Below are positions 59,243 to 64,000 of a stretch of 64,000 nucleotides of DNA, piece by piece (the first letter of the stretch is position 1; every line of letters begins with the position of its first letter). The notes beneath the pieces are model-generated. The model was not told the DNA's origin. It made no database searches and worked only from the letters and a program-made list of their open reading frames with translations. Source of the DNA: Aplectana chamaeleonis (Eukaryota; Nematoda; Chromadorea; Rhabditida; Cosmocercidae); assembly GCA_029168955.1 (NCBI GenBank), contig JAPDOI010000134.1:1240001-1304000 (forward strand), written 5' to 3'. A program made the translations under genes and the position numbers.

Positions 59243-59951
59243 AGGCAGTGTTCACAATCTAAATCCCTTTTCTGTTTCTTCGCCTATCTTGAAAACAGTC
59301 CCACGATGATTCCAATAGTGTCTCTGCAATCGTGCAAGACCTTCTGAGAACGGAGTTATGATCCCGCGAAAATTGAGCTGGGGAAGCACGGTGGAAGAGT
59401 TGTCCGAGGCTTTTAACTTCCGCCTTTGCAGCCGATCTGTGCAAGCTGACCTGAGTGATGAGAGAAGTTGAGAATGAAAGAACGGGGTTTTCTCCAGCTT
59501 CTCTTATCTTGCACCTTCGGCATTTTCGTATAGTAGTGTTAAACAGTTTTTCTGCTTTCGAGGTTAATATTGTGGACAGATTTTATTGGTGCGGCCTGAG
59601 CGTTTCGACGATGATCGCCGTCTTCAGAAACACATCTATCCGCCCACCGAGCAGCGTTACGTCTGCTGTTAACGAGAGACCAGTAAAGAAAGACGGGAGA
59701 CCAGGAAGAACGGGGCTTTTGATAGGAAACCATAGCTCATTTCACGACCTCGAGTGTTACATTGTTCACGTCGAGGGGCGGAAAGGGGCCGGAGTTGCCC
59801 AAAGCGGTGGGGTTTGCCCACTTTTTCAAGCCGTTTTGCGGCTCCTGGGTTGCTTTTCGTCCCGTTTCTTCGACGCTGTCCTGCTTCTGAGAGCCACGAG
59901 AAGCGTTTGTCATGGAAAATTTGAGGAGGAAGTTTATCGTGAACAGTGTCC
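59243..59951. mobile_element. MITE family B, subtype 3, expanded copy
   Basis: TTAA-flanked with termini AGGCAGTGTTCACAAT and a decayed GTGAACAGTGTCC. The outer parts match 42461 and 43260, but about 220 extra bases lie in the left half, probably a secondary insertion near 59500-59700. Confidence 0.65.
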
Positions 59952-60302
59952 TTAACAGAAGTAGTGCAAGCATCCACAAGCATGTATGAGTGTTCCGCAG
60001 GATAGGCGTAAGCAAAAATGCGTGCGATCCATAAAGGAAATTATGAGGAAAGCAGTAGTACAACAAAACAATACGGAACCTTGAACGACACCAACCAGAA
60101 CATTGCGTGGAATTAAATGCGGGCGCAGCCGCTATAAACCATACAAATTTTATTCATGCTGCTTGCGCGCATTCGGGCCTAGATCGCAGCGTTTCCTGCT
60201 AGCGCCGAAAATTGTGCGCGGTCCGAAAGGTATAAGAGGAGTATCGTGATGCGGAGAACAGTCATCTGAAAGCGCGCAACTTTTGTGATTATACCGACTG
60301 CG

Positions 60303-60743
60303 TCAATTTTGCGCGGTCATTCCTGATAATTGTCCGAGTGTCTGTAAGGTCTCGCAGTCGTCCACATTCAAATACAGAGCAGTGACGCCAAATAATTCTA
60401 TCACACAATTATATTGGGTGTGCTTGAGCGTAATCGCCCCATAAATTGAGCCGATTGCGCTCCTCTGCGCAAAGTACGGCTCTCGCAGGCGCACCAGATT
60501 TGGTTTTGAACCGGCTACGCGCGCAACTGCTTTTTCGGGATCTAAGTTTACAGTAAACGTAGGAATTAGTTCTGAATTGCATTGAAAAGAGCGCACAAAG
60601 TTGATATTATTGTCCAAAAATGGTTTAGAATGGTTTTCTAAGATATGAGAGAATGTGAAAAACCGCTTTCTCTGATAATCTCCTTTTTTTTCGACGGCGT
60701 TCACGATCCTGTTGGCACTCTTGAATTGAGCTACAAAGCTCAT
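60303..60743 (-). CDS. Unrecognised intronless ORF, 146 aa
   Basis: An ATG in good context (TAAAAATGAGC) opens a 146-codon frame with protein-like composition: basic N-terminus (RIVNAVEKKGDYQRKRFF), an ISE-type mixed centre (NFVRSFQCNSELIPTFTVNL), and a hydrophobic CVIELFGVTALYLNVDDC near the end. It has no signal peptide, no obvious transmembrane segment and no motif I recognise. An AATAAA on the same strand lies about 150 bases downstream (60149-60154). It stands between MITE remnants and the gag remnant, so it could be a small gene or a piece of a mobile element. Confidence 0.5.
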   Translation of the reverse strand: MSFVAQFKSANRIVNAVEKKGDYQRKRFFTFSHILENHSKPFLDNNINFVRSFQCNSELIPTFTVNLDPEKAVARVAGSKPNLVRLREPYFAQRSAIGSIYGAITLKHTQYNCVIELFGVTALYLNVDDCETLQTLGQLSGMTAQN

Positions 60744-61139
60744 TTTTAGACAGGAGGCTGGAAATGGATGCAGGTCGCTCCTATTCTAATTTGAACTTGA
60801 TACATTAACTTTGAAGGGTACCTCAGGATCGTGTGTTTACATACTAAAGTAGCCGTGGAGCGCGAAAACTGCTTAGGCATGCTACGGCTGCTGCGTGGGT
60901 GGATCTGCAGCTAACTAAAACAGGTCGTTGGGAGTAAGTACTGAACTTGTCAGATTTCAAACTCTTGACACGTCATCTATCGATAATCAAAATTATCGAT
61001 TTTCGCTCTCCTTGCACAAAATGCGGCGAGAAGGGGTGATTGTTGATGGGTACGGGTCTCCTCGTTTGGGATTTTTACTCATCATACATTGTCTACCGAT
61101 CTGTAGAGGGGTAGGATGGGATACGGTAGAGAGGGATAG

Positions 61140-61260
61140 TGATAAGTGATAATACACGCTATATAAACACTCGCTAGTCAATAAAAGTGTTCATCCTCAA
61201 CTGTTCGTGTTCGGCAATCGTCAACTGGCGATCAGTCTGAACTCTACGCAAGAAGGACAA
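61140..61260 (+). promoter_or_regulatory. Probable LTR/leader of the gag remnant
   Basis: TATATAA at 61160-61166, AATAAA at 61180-61185 and a TGGCGATCAGTCTG stretch about 40 bases later (primer-binding-site-like, starting TGG) precede the gag ATG. I could not find the LTR boundaries or a 3' LTR copy in the window. Confidence 0.35.
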
Positions 61261-61319
61261 GAAACCGACCCACAGCAGTCAAGGTAACCGGAGGAAAGAA
61301 GAAAGAAGAAGGATAGAAG

Positions 61320-61985
61320 ATGCAAGGCCAGGAGGATGCTAGCAAGGGCGGTATGATGGAGCAGAAGCCTCCTCAATGCTGCAACCGACGGCAGACCTCG
61401 GTGGGCAAGAGCCTAACCGAGGCCGCACGCTCGGTCCATACGTACCGGGCACGTCGTGGCACAAATGGTGGCAGCTTTTCTCAAATTTTTTAGTGTTGAG
61501 GAAGGTGGTCGTAGAGAAGGGCCAACGCCTAATCTTTCTTCAGAAAGTGGGCGGGTCCAACTACGGACTCCTAGAGTCCCTCTTGCAGGGCCGGGAGCTC
61601 GAGGAAGTTGAACTTCTCGAACTTCGGGCAACAATGGAAAAGCATTTTCAGCCTAAAAAGCTGATACTAGCAGAACGATTTGGACTAATGTCCAAATTTC
61701 AGAAACCAGGACAAGCCCTGCACGGGTATTATGCGGAGTTGCAGAAGCCGCAAATGGATGTAGCTTCAGTAACATCAAAGACCACCGCGATGCATTTGTG
61801 ACAATGGTATTCATCGATGGGTTTTCCGCGATTGAAAGAAGGAAGAGACTCTTTGAAAAAGAGGAGCTGACATCGAGAGAGGCACTGGAGCAAGCAGAGG
61901 CTTATGCGGACCCGTCCCCATCCGTGCGAGCTAGGTTTCATGTACATATCATGCTTACTACTTGTTGCCCATTATTTGTAGTAGT
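61320..61985 (+). pseudogene. Ty3/gypsy-type gag remnant, frameshifted
   Basis: A 5' ATG frame (MQGQEDASKGGMMEQKPP) passes by a shift near 61375 into a frame reading LGPYVPGTSWHKWWQLFSNF, FLQKVGGSNYGLLESLL, LRATMEKHFQPKKLILAERF and KPGQALHGYYAELQ. A second shift near 61790 leads to DAFVTMVFIDGF and REALEQAEAYA. The pattern (PG-x-S-W...F..F, F-L-x-x-V-G, HF-x-P-K, E-R-F, G-x-x-L-x-x-Y-x-A-x-L, final ALEQAEAYA helix) is that of a Ty3/gypsy-like gag capsid. No protease, reverse transcriptase or integrase follows: PB1-like gene 4 begins at once on the other strand. This is a dead, truncated copy. Confidence 0.7.
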
Positions 61986-62053
61986 TAACTGATGCATGCT
62001 GTTCGAAGCGTAGCATTAAAATACGGAAGTTTCATTTCAACCATTGAGAATTA

Positions 62054-62626
62054 TCACCATGAATCTCGAACATATAGAACCAAATATATAGACCACGATA
62101 GATCAACGCCACTCTCCAATGATCGCGGCTCGCCGTCGTAGTCCGCGAACCAAATGGAGGTAGTTGGAATGCAGAATTTGTCCAGTTTGTCTTTGAGGGG
62201 CTTTAATAGGTCGTCTCCGTTATTCTTGTAATAGATGGTGAATCGTGGTGTGCGTTCAAAGTAGAGTTTGATTAGCACCTCATTGGCGTCGTTAGCGGTG
62301 GCGTTCTCGGATTCGTCGAGATCAGCATGCGGAATATAGCGAAAGGTCCGCTCAGCATCACCTTGAACCAATACACCCTTCAATTTGCCGCCATCGTAAC
62401 CATTTGATAAGCTCACTAGAAGGTCTGCATCGTCCACAGGTATTGGTTCGTAATCATATTGAGAGTAGAATATATTATTCAGTGGAATACCGAGTTTCTC
62501 TGTCTTCATCTTGAATGATTCGAAGAGATCATGTTTTTTGTTGTAGGATATCATGAATTGTGGCGTAGGGCTCTTGAACAGCTTAGCAGTGACGCGATTA
62601 AGTTGATTGGAAGAGTCGTCTGACAT
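62054..62626 (-). CDS. Tandem PB1-like domain protein, intronless (family member 4)
   Basis: From MSDDSS (ATG 62624-62626) this is 190 aa; an upstream in-frame ATG at 62722 would add 32 residues. Domain A (about 11-90) has VTAKLFK, KKHDLFESFKMKTEKLGIPL, NNIFYSQYDYEPIPVDDADL and VLVQGD. Domain B (about 116-188) has VLIKLYFERTPRF, DDLLKPLKDKLDKFCIP, IWFADYDGEP and LVLYVRDSW. The order, spacing and VQGD/VQGE end of domain A are shared with member 3, so the two are sister genes in opposite orientation about 5 kb apart. The MSDDSS start is preferred because it aligns with the starts of members 2 and 3. Function is unknown beyond the PB1-like fold inference. Confidence 0.85.
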   Translation of the reverse strand: MSDDSSNQLNRVTAKLFKSPTPQFMISYNKKHDLFESFKMKTEKLGIPLNNIFYSQYDYEPIPVDDADLLVSLSNGYDGGKLKGVLVQGDAERTFRYIPHADLDESENATANDANEVLIKLYFERTPRFTIYYKNNGDDLLKPLKDKLDKFCIPTTSIWFADYDGEPRSLESGVDLSWSIYLVLYVRDSW

Positions 62627-62726
62627 GATTGTGGACGGGAGGACTGCGGTTGCATGGGGCAGCGTCAGCGATCGTTTGAGAAGGGGTGAGGAGTCAGAGT
62701 GCATTGTGCGATATTGCGCCATCCAT

Positions 62727-64000
62727 GACTCATCAAAGAGCCGTAGACTTTAAGAACAGACTTATGACTGCTGTTTACACGGTGCAATCGGTTGTTCGGT
62801 GATTCCTAAAATGCTACAACAGATCAGCCAGGAAACTTCTCTGTAGACATTGTTTAGCTTGCTCAACACCCACCTGAGGCCCGCTTATGGATTTGGGATA
62901 GGTTGCGGTAGGCTACAACGTGTATGCGGTACTTTCACCAAAGTCTCAGATTTATCTGAAAACTCCTAAGAGGAGTTACTTGGGGGAGCTGAATGCGAAC
63001 TGGAGATAGACTTTTCGATTTGCGAGATAATAAGAATTAAATGGCGGTAGATCTACCGTAGCTTATTGTAGGCTTCAGAATATCAAGAAACGGATCCCAT
63101 ATTCGTATACATCAAGGTACTCCTTGGAAAAAGTCTTACAAAATCCGAAGAATTTTTTTAACGTCCTGAAGATTGATCAAGGCTATACAGATTTTGCTGA
63201 ACCTAGCCTGCACAAGGTTTTTTTTATCTGCTTAAATCTTCAAGTCCGTACGACGATCGTTGCGTAATAGTGCTTGTACATGGAGGTTGGTGTGGGACTG
63301 AAGTGGAGGTGTCAAGAGCTGAGCGTGTATTGGCGAAGGGAGGAAGAACCAAGGTGGATGGTGTTCGTCATGTGTCCAAATCGCGGAAGGAGCGTATGAT
63401 TAGCGAAAGGCTGTGACTGGCGGTGGTCGGTGTATCATCCAATCACAGTCCTCCGCACCTCCTCCGCCCTTTTCGCTGTTTGGATACACTACGACCACCA
63501 CCCAGCTGTAGTGTATGCATTTTGCGATGTTAGGCCTTCAGTGATTGATTCATGGGTGGACGTGCAGCGTGGATTCACTGAACCGGGTTTATTGATATTT
63601 GTTTGCTTACCTTGGAAGTTTCTAAGATCGCGTGAGTGGGGAAGAGCGGTGTGGCGACCGAGTGCATTGATGTCGTCAGAAGGACTTCCATGCAATCCAT
63701 TTCCTTGTGTGAGGGTTTGAACGTTCTTGATGCGCCTCAACTGTGAAATAATGGGCTGCTGGGCAAGTCGCTCCGGTCGGTGCAAGAATTTCCCAGATGT
63801 TGGGCATGTGGTTGCAAGCCCTAGATGGGCAAGACTCTTGGCGTATGTCTGTGTGTAAGCTTCGACAATCCTTCACTGATTCAATCTGGAATCGAATTGC
63901 AAGTGCGAAGACAGTATTCGCGATGAGAACCGTATATTATTTTCAATGTTTTCGAGAAGGTATGCCCATGAAGTAGAGGATTATGTTGGATGGCTTTCAA
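62727..64000. other. Right end of window: no gene established
   Basis: Contains a GGGGAGCTGAATGCGAAC-type unit of the repeat family seen at 34150 and 48540, and the hairpin repeat at 63355-63490. Overlapping frames at 63430-63785 on both strands lack recognisable domains. Confidence 0.4.
63355..63490. repeat. Dispersed hairpin repeat, copy 2
   Basis: GTGTCCAAATCGCGGAAGGAG is mirrored by CTCCGCCCTTTTCGCTGTTTGGATACAC. Related to 40985-41125. Confidence 0.55.

Noticed and set aside
1..64000. CRISPR array or prokaryotic operon
   Set aside because: The tandem repeats found are diverged hairpin units without short uniform spacers, and the split genes with GT-AG introns show a eukaryote.

Overview
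This is a nematode genomic window. The evidence is GT-AG introns from 49 bp to 23 kb, short TTTTCAG-type acceptors, a KRIT1/kri-1 orthologue, a nematode-style Ly6/uPAR protein, and a dense load of short inverted-repeat (MITE and foldback) elements. The long introns and MITE load would suit a clade V (rhabditid or strongylid) worm, but I cannot name the species.

The backbone is one huge minus-strand gene. Fourteen exons running from 46980 down to 75 join with matching phases into about 609 codons of a KRI-1/KRIT1 (CCM1) orthologue: N-terminal Nudix-like region, NPxY/F motifs, ankyrin repeats, FERM F1 and part of F2. The remaining C-terminus, including F3, lies beyond base 1. Only about 4% of the 47 kb is kri-1 coding sequence. 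Intron 3 (12.3 kb) and intron 12 (23.1 kb) hold most of the rest.

Three other genes lie inside kri-1 introns. A Ly6/uPAR three-finger, GPI-type gene on the plus strand has four exons between 11313 and 22245 (intron 12). An intronless PB1-like gene on the plus strand is at 26976-27500 (intron 8). A second intronless PB1-like gene, with a poly-Ser/acidic and RS-rich tail, is on the minus strand at 37173-37886 (intron 3). Two further members, each with two tandem PB1-like domains, lie upstream of kri-1 at 56541-57122 (+) and 62054-62626 (-). This four-member, divergent, intronless PB1-like family is the best candidate for an undescribed system here.

Other content upstream of kri-1 is an unrecognised 146-aa minus-strand ORF (60303-60743) and a frameshifted Ty3/gypsy-type gag remnant with a TATA/AATAAA leader (about 61040-61985). 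The remaining sequence is mainly repeats: two TTAA-flanked MITE families with termini starting AGGCA, a dead mariner cut by one such element (which shows the TTAA duplication directly), near-perfect palindromes of hundreds of bases, a 190-bp tandem array of hairpins, and TTCGAA/TCGAG low-complexity tracts. I found no rRNA gene, no confident tRNA and no CRISPR array.
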